Part shown: piece after piece, positions 22,540-33,800 of the stretch
Layout: every line of letters begins with the position of its first letter
Position numbering within the stretch: position 1 is the first letter of the stretch
Source of the DNA: Mimachlamys varia
Lineage: Eukaryota; Mollusca; Bivalvia; Pectinida; Pectinidae
Length of the DNA: 64,000 nt
NCBI GenBank assembly: GCA_947623455.1
Contig: OX392529.1
Location: 52,657,186-52,721,185 of the forward strand
Reading direction: 5' to 3'
Notes under the pieces: model-generated
The model's database searches: none
Seen by the model: the letters and a program-made list of their open reading frames with translations, nothing else
Told to the model about the DNA's origin: nothing
Program-made: the position numbers and the translations under genes

Positions 22540-23210
22540 GACGTAAAATCATGCTCATTAATATTTGGTAGAATCTACTTGTTGAAGTGTGTAATTGTGA
22601 AGAATATAGTCGGGGTGTATTTGTGTTGCGTTTTGGTGTGATGTTGATGATGCTGCACTTGTCAGGGTGAAATTTCATTAACCAGTCAGTTTCCCATTGT
22701 CCTGCTGCGTCTAGGTCGTGTTGTAGTTTTATTGTGTCGTCTTTGTCAGATATTGTTTTGTATATAATGCTGTCGTCTGCGAATAGTCTTAGTGTGCTGT
22801 GTTGTATGCATTCGTGGAAGATTAGGAAGAGGAATAGGCCTAAACAGGTTCCTTGGGGGACTCCGGATGTTACATATATTTTGTCTGATTGTAAACAACT
22901 GTTTGGGTACGTAGTGAGAGGAAGTGTTTCCTGTTATGCCATAATATTTGAGTTTGTACCGTAGGCGTTTATGACCTTGATGATGACGTCTGTCTGTTTG
23001 TTGCTGTTGTTATTTTGTGCTAGGTCGTGTATGAATGTGGCGAGCTGTGTCTCGCAGGACCTGGAGGATCTAAAGCCGTGTTGTAGGTCGTAAAGTATAT
23101 TGTTGTTCTCCAGGTGTGACATTGTGGCGCTTGTAATGATATGTTCCATGAGTTAATATGTGATGCAGGTGAGTGAGATCGGTCTGTAGTTTTGCATGCA
23201 ATCAATTCGT
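22540..23210 (-). pseudogene. Truncated LINE (non-LTR) reverse transcriptase
   Basis: Minus strand reads MEHIITSATMSHLENNNILY, LQHGFRSSRSCETQLATF, then GVPQGTCLGLFLFLIF, LRLFADDSIIY and MKFHPDKCSIINITPKR. These are the fingers/palm motifs of a jockey/CR1-like RT including the FADD active site. The first catalytic Asp region (FSKAFD in relatives) is replaced by VINAYGTN, the central part is deleted, and the frame changes, so it is dead. No endonuclease or 3' tail seen. Confidence 0.85.
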
Positions 23211-23214
23211 AAAT

Positions 23215-23795
23215 ACAGGTAATTTATAAATTATTAAATAACGTGGCTTTTGCTTGTTTAGGACTTCAAATTTGACTAGTTTCCTCCTCAATTTGCCTGT
23301 TTTATAAGCATTTTCATTTTTTTCTTAATTGGATCACTGTTTATTCAATGTTTTTGAATTTCCCGTACCCTCGGCCCCTTTTGATTGGTAGTATATTATA
23401 AGTACTTTATGATAACTGATCTTTTCCAATTTTTATTACTTTTGGTTTAATCTCCTTTGATATCAGAAAGATGTCAATTTGACTTACTTCAGTTTTAGAG
23501 TTTTTTCTTCACAATGGAAGATTTATTAGACGCTCTACATCTGTTTTAGTATTATTTTTATTAAATTCTAGTTCAAGAATGTTATTACATGATTTTCTGT
23601 GTATATGAGTTCTTAATTTGTCTGTCAGATTTTTTTTATTTTCTCTGTGAAATGAATTTTTTGCACTAAACCTATATTTGTGTTTTTGTTGGTTACGCCC
23701 TATACATAGATAAAATCTGTAACGTTTTTGCGTGTCATCTTATCCACTTGTGTACAATGTGAGTAGCGGATTGTGTGCGCCATTTCTTAATTTTT
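23215..23795. other. AT-rich intergenic, nothing recognised
   Basis: T-rich on the plus strand; no coding or structured signal noted. Confidence 0.4.
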
Positions 23796-26095
23796 AGGTC
23801 ATCTGACCCGAAGGGTCAAGATGACCTATTGCCATCATGCTTCGTCCGTCGTCGTGCGCCGTCCGCCGTCCGCCGTCCGCCGTCCGTAAACTTTTCCTTT
23901 AACAATCTTCTTCTTAGTAACCAAAAGGCTCTAGGTGCTGATATTTGGCCAGTAGGCACCTGGGATTGAGTGCTACAAAGTTTCCTCATTTCAATGACCT
24001 TGACCTGTTTTCAAGGTCACAGGGGTCAAATATGTAAAAACCTTTAACAATCTTCTTCTCAGTAACCAAAAGGTCTAGGGTAATGATATTTGGCCAGCAG
24101 GCACCTGGGATAGAGTGCTACAAAGTTTCCTCATATCGATGACCTTGACTAACTTTCAAGGTCACAGGGGTCAAATATGTAAAAAAGCGTTTGACAATCT
24201 TTTCCTCACTAACCAATAGGCCATGGGTGATCATATTTGGCCAGTAGGTACCTGGGATAGAGTGTTCTAAAGTTTCCTCATATAAATGACCTTGACCTAC
24301 TTTCAAGGTCACAGGGGTCAAATATGTTAAAAAATCTACACAACATTATCTAAAGAACTAAATGATCTAAAGCAATGATATTTTTGTATGATATGTAGAC
24401 CAGCAATGCGAATCTTTTTCTAATATATTGTGTTTAGGTCAAAGGTCAACTTTGAGTGCTGGACGGGGTCAAAGGTTAACATGGGTTATAATAGGTAAAA
24501 AGCTTTAAGAATCTTCTTCTCAAGTTCCATAAGGCCCAGGGTTCTGATATTTGGCCAGTAGGAACCTGGGATAGAGTGTTCTAAAGTTTCCTCATATAAA
24601 TGACCTTGACCTACTTTCAAGGTCACAGGGGTCAAATATGTTAAAAAATCTACACAACATTATCTAAAGAACTAAATGATCTAGAACAATGATATTTTTG
24701 TATGATATGTAGACCAGCAATGCAAATCTTTTTCTAATATATTGTGTTTAGGTCAAAGGTCAACTTTGAGTGCTGGACGGGGTCAAAGGTTAACATGGGT
24801 TATAATAGGTAAAAAGCTTTAAGAATCTTCTTCTCAAGTTCCATAAGGCCCAGGGTTCTGATATTTGGCCAGTAGGTACCAGGGATGGAGTACTCTTAAG
24901 TTTTCTCATATAAATGACCTTGACCTACTTTCAAGGTCACATGGGTCAAATATGTTAAAATATCTACACAACATTATCTAATGAACCGAATGATCTAGAC
25001 CGATGATACTTGCATATATTATATGTAGACTGGCAATGCAAATCTTTTTCTGATATATTGTGTTTAGGTCAAAGTTCAACTTTAAGCGCTGGACGGGGTC
25101 AAAGGTTCACTGGGGCTATAATGGGTAAAAAGTTTTAAGAATCTTCTTCTCAAGTTCCATAAGCCCCAGGGTCCTGATATTTGGCCAGTAGGTACCTGGC
25201 ATGGAGTGCTACAAAGTTTCCGCATATGAATGACCTTGACCTACTTTCAAGGTCACAGGGGTCAAATATGTAAAAATCTTTAACAATCTTCTTCTCAATA
25301 ACCAAAAGGCCCTGGGTGCTGATATTTGGCTGGTAGGTACTTGGCATAGTGTGCTATCAAGTTTCCTCATATGAATGATCTTGACCCACTTTCAAGGTCA
25401 CAGGGGTCAAATATGTAAAAATCTTTAACAATCTTCTTCTCAATAACCAAAAGGCCCTGGGTGCTGATATTTGGCTGGTAGGTACCTGGCATAGTGTGCT
25501 ATCAAGTTTCCTCATATGAATGATCTTGACCCACTTTCAAGGTCACAGAGGTCAAATATGTAAAATCTTTTAACAATCTTCTTCTCGCTAACCAAATCCC
25601 CCAGAGTAATATGGTATTTGGCTAGTAGGTACCTGGGATAGAGTGCTACAAACTTTCCTCATACAATGGACCTCAACCTACTTTCAAGGTCATAGGGGTC
25701 AAACATGTAAAAATACCTTTAACAATCTTCTCCTCAACAACTTAAAGGCCCTGGGTGTTGATATTTAGCCAGTAGGTACCTCTAATGGAGTGCTACAAAG
25801 TTTCCTTGTATGAATGACCTTGACCTACTTTCAAGGTCGCAAGGGTAAAACATGTAAAAATCTTTTAACAAACGTCTTCTCGCTTACCAAAAGGCCCTAG
25901 GTGCTGATATTTGGCCAATGGGTACCTGGGACAGATTGGTGCAAAGATTCCTCATATAGACCTTCACTTATACTTTCAAGGTCACAGGGGTTATAAACAT
26001 GTATGTAGATATCTTTGAACAACTTGGCAAAAACAAACACAAATGATATAGATCTTTATAGTCAGATGACCGTTGAGGCCCCTGGGCCTCTTGTT
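23796..26095 (+). mobile_element. Composite element 1: fixed ends, 145-bp internal satellite
   Basis: Left end AGGTCATCTGACCCGAAGGG with hairpin GACCCGAAGGGTC, then a CCGTCCG microsatellite. Right end GTCAGATGACC, GAGGCCCCTGGGCCTCTTGTT. GGTCATCTGAC and GTCAGATGACC are inverted subterminal repeats. The core is a tandem array of about 145-bp units (CTTCTTCTCA, ATATTTGGCCAGTAGG, TTTCAAGGTCACAGGGGTCA), with a 305-bp higher-order period at about 24240-25150. No ORF. Mobility is inferred from the second copy at 26581, which has the same ends. Confidence 0.75.
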
Positions 26096-26580
26096 AATAA
26101 AGGAATTTTGCAATTATTAGTCGGTCTCTTTTTTCTTTTTCTACTTTTTCTTCATCTTTCTTTCTTTTTCATCTGATTGCTCTGCTGTGGATATAGGACT
26201 TCGGATGTCAGCACCCCTTACTAGGTGTTGCCCAACCTCGACATCCAGGTTTTACGATCACCTACAATGTTCGCTCTAAAGGCACGCTCAGGTAAAAAAG
26301 AAAAACCTGATTACAAAGTAGTCTTAACTCAACCGACTTCAAAGCTTGTCAAGAAGAGAAGATCTCTCTAGCCGAGCGGTATGTTGCAGCTAGTACATTT
26401 GTAAAATCCCTTTCTTTGGGTTTCTTTGGATTTGTAGAGATATTTGTCTTGGGGTAGGATCTCCTCCTCCTCCTTCATATCCAACAGAGCTGTCATCGCT
26501 CTCATTCTCTTCAGTTTCACTCCAGGGGTGACAGTCTGCCTGGACATGTCCCTGTTGCAATCATTGTTTACAATATTGTT

Positions 26581-28264
26581 AGGTCATCTGACCCAAAGGG
26601 TCAAGATGACCTATAGTTACCGTGCTTCGTCCGTCGTCGTCCGCCGTCCGCCGTCCGCCGTGCGCCGTGCGCCATCCGCCGTCCGTAAACTTTTCACATT
26701 TCAAACTTCTTCTCAAGTTCTACCAATGGGAATAAGCTGAAACTTAGCTGAAATGATCCTGAGATGGTCCTGACCAAGTGTTGTTATTTTTCGGGTCGGT
26801 CCGAAATCCAAGATGGCCGCCAGAGCCGCCATCTTGAAAAACACATTTTCAACTTCTTCTCAAGTTCTACCAATGGGAATAAGCTGAAACTTAGCTGAAA
26901 TGATCCTGAGATGGTCCTGACCAAGTGTTGTTATTTTTCGGGTCGGTCCGAAATCCAAGATGGCCGCCATAGCCGACATCTTGAAAAACACATATTAAAC
27001 TTCTTCTACAGTTCCACTGGTACCTGTGAGCTGAAAATTGGTAGGGATGTTCAGGAAGGGCAGCCCATAAAATGTTGTTATTTTTCGGGTCCGAAAAACT
27101 CTCGACATTTGTGCCATGGCGGCCATTTTGTGACATGATTGTGCAATCACTGTTTTCCTGAACAACACCTATTTTAAACTTCTTCTTAAGTTCTACCACT
27201 GGGATTAAGCTGAAACTTGGCTGAAATGATCCTGAGACAGTCCTGACCAAGTGTTGTTATTTTTCGGGTCGGTCCGAAATCCAAGATGGCCACCAGAGCC
27301 GCCATCTTGAAAAACACATTTTCAACTTCTTCTCAAGTTCTACCAGTGGGATTAAGATGAAACTTGGCTGAAATGATCCTGAGATGGTCCTGACCAAGTG
27401 TTGTTATTTTTTGGGTTGGTCCAAAATCCAAGATGGCCGCCAGAACCGCCATCTTGAAAAACACATTTCCAAATTTCTCTCAAGTTTCACCTGTGGGATT
27501 AAGCTGAAACTTGGCTGAAATTATCCTGAGATGGTCCTGACCATGAGTTGTTACTTTTCGGTCGGTTCGAAATCCAAGATGGCCGCCATGGCCGCCATCT
27601 TACAAAACACATTTCCAACTTCTTCTCAAGTTCTACCTGTGGGATTAAGCTAAAACTTGGCTGAAGTGATTCTGAGATTGTCCTGACCAAGTGTTGTTAT
27701 TTTTCAGGTTGATCGGAAATCCAAGATGGCCTTCAGAGCCGCCATCTTGAAAAACACATTTCAAACTTCTTCTCAAGTTCCGTCAGACATCCAAGATGGC
27801 TGCCACAGCCCCCATTTTGAATACACATTTAAAACTTTTCATAGAAAAATGATCCCCAGATAGTCCCAACCAAATGTTGTTATTTCTCCAGTCCGTCAGA
27901 GATCCAAGATGGCTGCAACAGCCCCCATTTTGCATCCACATCTAACACTTTCCATGATCTGAAACTTGCCTAAAATGATTCTGACCAAATGTTATTTTTC
28001 GCACTGTTCCGAAGAAATCCATGATCATCACCATCTTGAAAACCACATTTGTGTGGCATATTGTTACATGATTGTATTACTAATTCCTAGAGGAGAGGAA
28101 TTTATATAAGCTATTAGCTTGTTTTCCAATCCTCACTATTTGTACAATTTCTATATATGCAATATACATGTACACTGATGGAAATAAAATATTGTTTAAA
28201 CTAATTCCATAATGGTATCACAATTGGTAGTCAGATGACCGTTAAGGCCCTTGGGCCTCTTGTT
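26581..28264 (+). mobile_element. Composite element 2: same ends, different internal satellite
   Basis: Ends match element 1 (AGGTCATCTGACCCAAAGGG; GTCAGATGACCGTTAAGGCC, GGGCCTCTTGTT) and the CCGTCCG tract is kept. The core is an unrelated array of units of about 140-150 bp (CTTCTTCTCAAGTTCTACCA, CTGAAATGATCCTGAGA, CCAAGATGGCCGCC), decaying toward 28000. No ORF. Confidence 0.75.
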
Positions 28265-29340
28265 TAACCTTTGCAACTTAGGGTTTGTTTAACCGGTTTA
28301 CAGACAATTTACAATTTAACAACTGAAATATGTGACTTACTATTGCCCGGAACATTCCCATTTCCATGACAACTGACAGTGGCGATATGACGTTTCTGAC
28401 CTTGAGGATCTTTTCCCCCGCCTCACATATTATCAGTCGGCCGTCTATCCTTAAAGCCCATCATCGATATACAGCTCTCTACGCCCGTTGAATGTGTCGT
28501 TGCAAAACTGAAGGCTCCGTCTGTGCCCCCAAGTTGAGGAAATAAATAACCCTTTGATGTGCATCAAAAGAATGTCATAGTCTCATAATGGTAATGTGGC
28601 TTCTTTGTCTTCAAAAGACAATCATTAGCCTAGCGATTGGTCAGATTTTGTGTACCTGAGCCTGCTTTTAGTTTTGCCGTGATATATTCCAGGGGTGTAG
28701 AAAGCGTAGGTAAGCGTAACCCCTGGATATCGAGGATGTCTTAAGCCCTTCCTGTATATACTAGTGATGATCATATTACGTGTTTGTTCTCTGTTTGATA
28801 TTGCACTCTTCATTTTATCACTGAGACGGAGAGGGGACGTTTCTAATTATCACTTGTTTAGGCCCGTTCATGTACCACTTCCCAGGATTCAATTTGTGGA
28901 TCTGGATACTTATGTCCCGAAAAAAGATCCCATTAATTAAAAAGTTTTTCGTTTATCATCTTTCTCGACATAGATGCGCCAAAGATCCGTACGCTACAAA
29001 CCACTTAAAAGGATAGCCTTTGTCAAAAAATTTAAACATGATTGAACCATTCTTCCTTGGAGGGGATAGGTGTCTGAAATATATTACTTTCTAAAAGAAA
29101 CACTAGCTTGGGAGTTTGTGGATTTGAGTTGACAACATTGTCGCATGTCGTCATTCAGTTCATCTCTTTGTTGGACGCCATTACCATTTTTGGAGCGTCC
29201 GATCTGTTACTTTTGATGTTTTAATTCCTGCGTTTTTTAACAGTTTCTTTTTTATAAATCTATGATGTTTGTAGTTCCAAAGCGAACTATGACGTGTTCG
29301 TTTCTTTTAAACTCATCGATAATATTGTAAATGGCTTTAA
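28265..29340. other. Intergenic with one CCAGGGGT palindrome
   Basis: The palindromic module CCAGGGGTGTAG...AACCCCTGG is at 28689-28726 with a decayed partner near 28480 (CTCTCTACGCC). Otherwise nothing recognised. Confidence 0.45.
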
Positions 29341-29349
29341 CGTGGAGTT

Positions 29350-29610
29350 TTAAGCTACTGAGTTATACAATAAACGTGCCGATTTCAAATTTCCAATTAT
29401 GAGCTTATCCTTTCTTGATAGTAACATCACTGCTTCTCCAACCTATGGTGTTTTACATGTCGCAGTTGATTCATTATTATAGGGGATGCTCTTGATCAGA
29501 ACCATGAGCAACTTTCATGGTCACCATCTTTGTCTCATTGGACAATATTCTGTATCTTTGTGTGATATGAAGATGGACGTTTTTGAGTATGCTCATTGGT
29601 GTGCTTACTT
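29350..29610 (+). pseudogene. Retroelement RT remnant
   Basis: ELYNKRADFKFPIMSLSFLD, SPTYGVLHVAV, then a stop, then the FEYAHWC piece as at 18245. It is homologous to 222-354 and 17958-18290, and followed at 29640 by the 3' repeat. Confidence 0.55.
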
Positions 29611-29639
29611 GATGTGATTGACAATGATGACTCGGTTCT

Positions 29640-29840
29640 CAATTTAAGGACTTCATGTTTACTTGGAAGTGACCAAGATTTACATGGCGGGTGTCGTCGT
29701 AAAGCAGAAGACGCGTACTGTTCCGGAACACCTGGTCTTATTATCTTATACTTTTACTTTCCTTTGTTTATATTACGGTATGTCCCTAATTTAAGTTCAT
29801 ATAATGGCTTTGTCAACACTTCGGCATTCCTGCAGATCAC
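29640..29840 (+). mobile_element. Dispersed retroelement 3' repeat, copy 4
   Basis: GACTTCATGTTTACTTGGAA, ACATGGCGGGTGTCGTCG, GGAACACCTGGTCTTATTA. More decayed at its right end, where TCGAAATTTCG-type AT repeats (29840-30000) follow. Confidence 0.55.
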
Positions 29841-30019
29841 TCTCCGAAATTATCAGATATTAACTCGAAATGTCGACTTACTTACTCGAACTTTAGTAGA
29901 TGATTTCCCGACGGATCGAGTTCGTCAGTCGAAATTTCGTGTTATTTCCTTGAAATTCCAAGTTATTATCTCGAAAAGGCGAATTTGTTTTCTGACATGA
30001 TATGCCATGATGTTACAGT

Positions 30020-30125
30020 CAAACAAATCTCATATACTGGAGAGATCTGAAACCGTTAACGGAAAACAGCACTATTGTACTTACCTACATATATGAACTG
30101 GAGAGACCTGAAACCGTTAACAGAA
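30020..30125 (+). repeat. Short tandem duplication upstream of copy C
   Basis: ACTGGAGAGATCTGAAACCG and ACTGGAGAGACCTGAAACCG, each followed by TTAAC, about 66 bp apart. Confidence 0.6.
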
Positions 30126-30518
30126 TACATTAATGTTTTATTTACCTGATAGGCTATGTAAAAATATATGTCTGTTTTAACGTCGATATACAAAAATATC
30201 AATATCGTCAGATTGATGAAACAGGTAGTGAGCTGCCTTACCTAGATTGAACCACGGATGAATGATTATGTATATTTGGTGTTTCTGATAGCCAATCAGA
30301 TGACACCGTTTTAAATTATTCAAGTGTTCAAGTTAACGTAACAACTGCTGTTATCGGAACCGTAATCATTAAGATGAGTTAAAAATGGAATTGGACACTT
30401 CACGTTTTCTTCCGAACAACAAAAAGGAAATGGATTCCTAGTACAAATGGATATGTACAGCCGGTGAAATCGAATTAAGCTACAAACAGGTATTTTATAT
30501 TCCCGTTGCTGTTTGACA

Positions 30519-30860
30519 ATGCTAGCGGCTGTTATTGTGACGCTGTTGCTTGCTGTTGGTCCCACTCCCGGGGTAGGAACAGTTTCAGTACCTTTAAAGA
30601 TGACATACAGCAGCATCTACCGTATCAGATCGAGGTCATTTCTCCCCTCGGGACTATTCTACATCATCAATGGTGTGACTGATATCCAGTGTTACGCTAG
30701 ATGTCTACTTTCCACACGATGTTTGTCGGTCAACTACAAAAGGGCCAATCAAATGTGCGAGATGTCCAATATGACAGTCAACGCAGCTTCCTCTGGCACG
30801 CCCATCAATCTGACTACAAACGACGAGTACCATTACATGGACAAAGTGGACATCCCTGTC
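30519..30860 (+). CDS. Copy C exon 1: signal peptide and PAN/apple domain
   Basis: ATG CTA GCG GCT start; donor GTC then GTAAGT. The frame is open upstream but the codon aligned with the copy A/B start is TTG. The PAN core differs from copy A at about eight of 186 nt by eye. Confidence 0.87.
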
Positions 30861-33800
30861 GTAAGTCAAATATTCTAACATTGTAAATAGTGAAAGTGGG
30901 TTTTAAATAATTCGACATCGTTGTTGTTTTTGTTTTGTTTTTATAAATCATTTGTAATAGTAGTATATATCTAAAAACGAGGGCTGATTGATAAATCGTG
31001 AACCTCATATTTAAGAGTTTTACCTGGGCCTCAATATCACTTAAACAGAAGTCTTTTTGTTAACCGTTCAGAACGTCCTCGATTGCATCTATGACGTCAT
31101 TATCTGTCCCAATCAGTCCTCGTAATTACTATTTCATTATTACAAATTCCGATATCTTAACAATGTAAAATCACATATCGCTTATAAGATAGAGGATATA
31201 TAACAGTGTATTCAGTTATACCAAAGATATTTCACGAGTTGGGCTAATATTTTGATGTTTTTTTGCGCAGCACGAGTGGAAAATATCAAAATAGTAACCA
31301 CACGAGTGAAATATGTTTGTTATTACAGAAGATACTGTTAGATATTCTGTTTCTTACCTTCCTATAGCAAAATCTACAGTGGCAGCTTTTGATATTTCCC
31401 AAACGTCGTTTGTAAGCGGCGTTCTGATTGGTCAAATCAGAAAAATATTATATTTATCACTAGTAAAAAATATCCCTTTTATAGAATGAATAATTTTCGA
31501 TATTTCATTGGTAAAAATGTAATAAAAAGGCTGTATCTTCCTGTCAAGTCATTCAATGTATATATAAAGTGATTCGTGGCTTGGGTAAATCGGTCAAATG
31601 GTAACACCTGTCCTTCCACGCAGGCGACTGGGGTTTGAATCGCGATGTCGTGGTATGTATGGAATTTTAGGAGAAAGAGTTGTTTTCCTGTCCGCACACT
31701 TGGCGGGGTATAAAATGGCCGGAATGGATGTTAAGGAATCTATGCTGTATCATTCAAGAGAGAAATACCGTTAGAAGCAATTCATCTTCCGCAAGCAAAC
31801 AGGCATACACACATAGCGAAATATTAGCCAGGTGACATAGGGCTTTTATTTAGCGATTGATAAAGCAGCTCCTGTAAATTCTTTAAATGTTATTGATGAA
31901 TGTTTATGTTGAAATTGATTATAATCTGTGTATGGTAATGTGCTTTAAAGTTAGACAGTTAGATATGGCGCTTTATTAAATGTTGTAAATTTATTTATGT
32001 TTATGCAATTTTAATTATATTCCTTATAACACAGGGTTTGATTGAACAATGTGGTGACAGCTCTGATCCAGGAATAAGCTGTGGAAACCAAAGTAGGTAT
32101 ATTTCATGTTGGACAAACATTCACTGCAGAGCTATATTATATAGAGGTTACACAACAAGTGGTTGTTGGAAATGGATTTAATTTCACTGCAGTTCATTAT
32201 TTTTCAAAAGTTACAAAAGACACGAGCTTTAGCGAGAATCTCTTGTAACTTTTAAAACATTATGAACGTGAAATAAATTCCATATCCAATTACCACAAGT
32301 CCTCTGACTTACTCCTAACACAACAATGTTAAATCGGCAGTGGCAGTGTTGTATTCTGAGTGAACCGCGGACTATTTGCGCGAAAACACATCATCTCGTA
32401 TATACTCCCGCCAAGTTGTGACGACGTCAACAATCGATGACGATGTCAACTATCAACAAATGGCATTGAACCGCGTGATTTCTTGTCACAGGTCACCTTC
32501 TCAACCACTAAAAAGACCTGAAGGTCATATACCACTAGTGGTATATAATAAATAGTTGTCCAACAGTCGGTACGTTTCTACAATGATCTGGGAGTGGAAT
32601 AACACATGGTATTGTGATAGAAACACACATATATATATATTTATCGATTGATTGATATTATAGTATTTTAAATGAACATGCTTTTCACATGAATCCGTAG
32701 CGGATTCTTACAAACGTTTGTAAGGCCAATTTTATGAAACTAAAAAATAACCAACGCTTATAATTCATTTTTGAAACGTATTTTCAAAGAGCCTGTTTCC
32801 AAAATGGCCCCTTCTCTGAATCAAATTCCCTGTTGGTGGTGCATTGCCTTTTCCGTTGTGGTCACAAATCTATAAAGTATAAAGATTTAGGTCACTTGGT
32901 TTGGGTTTTTTTTTTTTGGCTCCTCAAAGTTGTACCTTTCAGAAGCTGTCTAAGTGTTGATAAAATGTGCATGTTATGTAAAATATTAATGAAAATCTAA
33001 TCAACGGGCGATTGTATAATACCTATATTTATAAGTTTAGTCAATCACATGGTAACGGGGATCTTTCATATCGAGCCCCAAACATACTTTCAACATATGC
33101 ATGGAAAACTATTTCAAGTTTTGTCGGAATTTCTTCACCTGTGGCTGTAATGCGATTTTTACAAACCAATACACAGCATCAATTGCCGTATTGTGACGTC
33201 ATGTTTTTCGCGTAATTTTTGGATTTTTTTTTCATAGAGATATCTCAACAAATCAGAAAGCCGCATTATGCATACAGTAAATGGAAAATTAATTATACGT
33301 AAGACTGTCATTTATATTACTGTGGTCCTTCAGAATAAGAACTTATTTAGGCTAGGTTTTCATCTAAACTAGTTTAAATTGTTATTGGTTTTGTTTTTCC
33401 TGCCAGGCCCTAACTGTTCCCTTGACGAAAGGATCGGGTACATCTTGGAGGAGAAAGGAAATCAGCTTCTGGCACATACCTCGTGTCTCATAAACGGACG
33501 AACGGACGTGTGTGATACCGTAAACAGGTCTTGGCGCCCTCATACACCAAACTGTGCAGGTACACAAGGGGGAACTGGGGGATATGGCTTATGCCATGGG
33601 GAGGGGGGCTGGGTTTTGAGGCTCGGGGTGAGGCTAGGGCTGGGGCTTCCTCAACCATTTGATTGAACAAGCATTTTCGATGGATATAACGAGAACACTG
33701 GCTCGTCAGCAGTGGCACGCTTAAAAAAATTCAGGTTTTGGAGGTGGAGGAAAGCCGGATTACCAAGAGAAAAACAACCGACCTATGGTCAGTACATGAC

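Noticed and set aside
22448..22545. Plus-strand GVRQGNAIGPS resembling an RT motif
   Set aside because: Too short, and next to a minus-strand LINE; may be part of another repeat shared with 13360.
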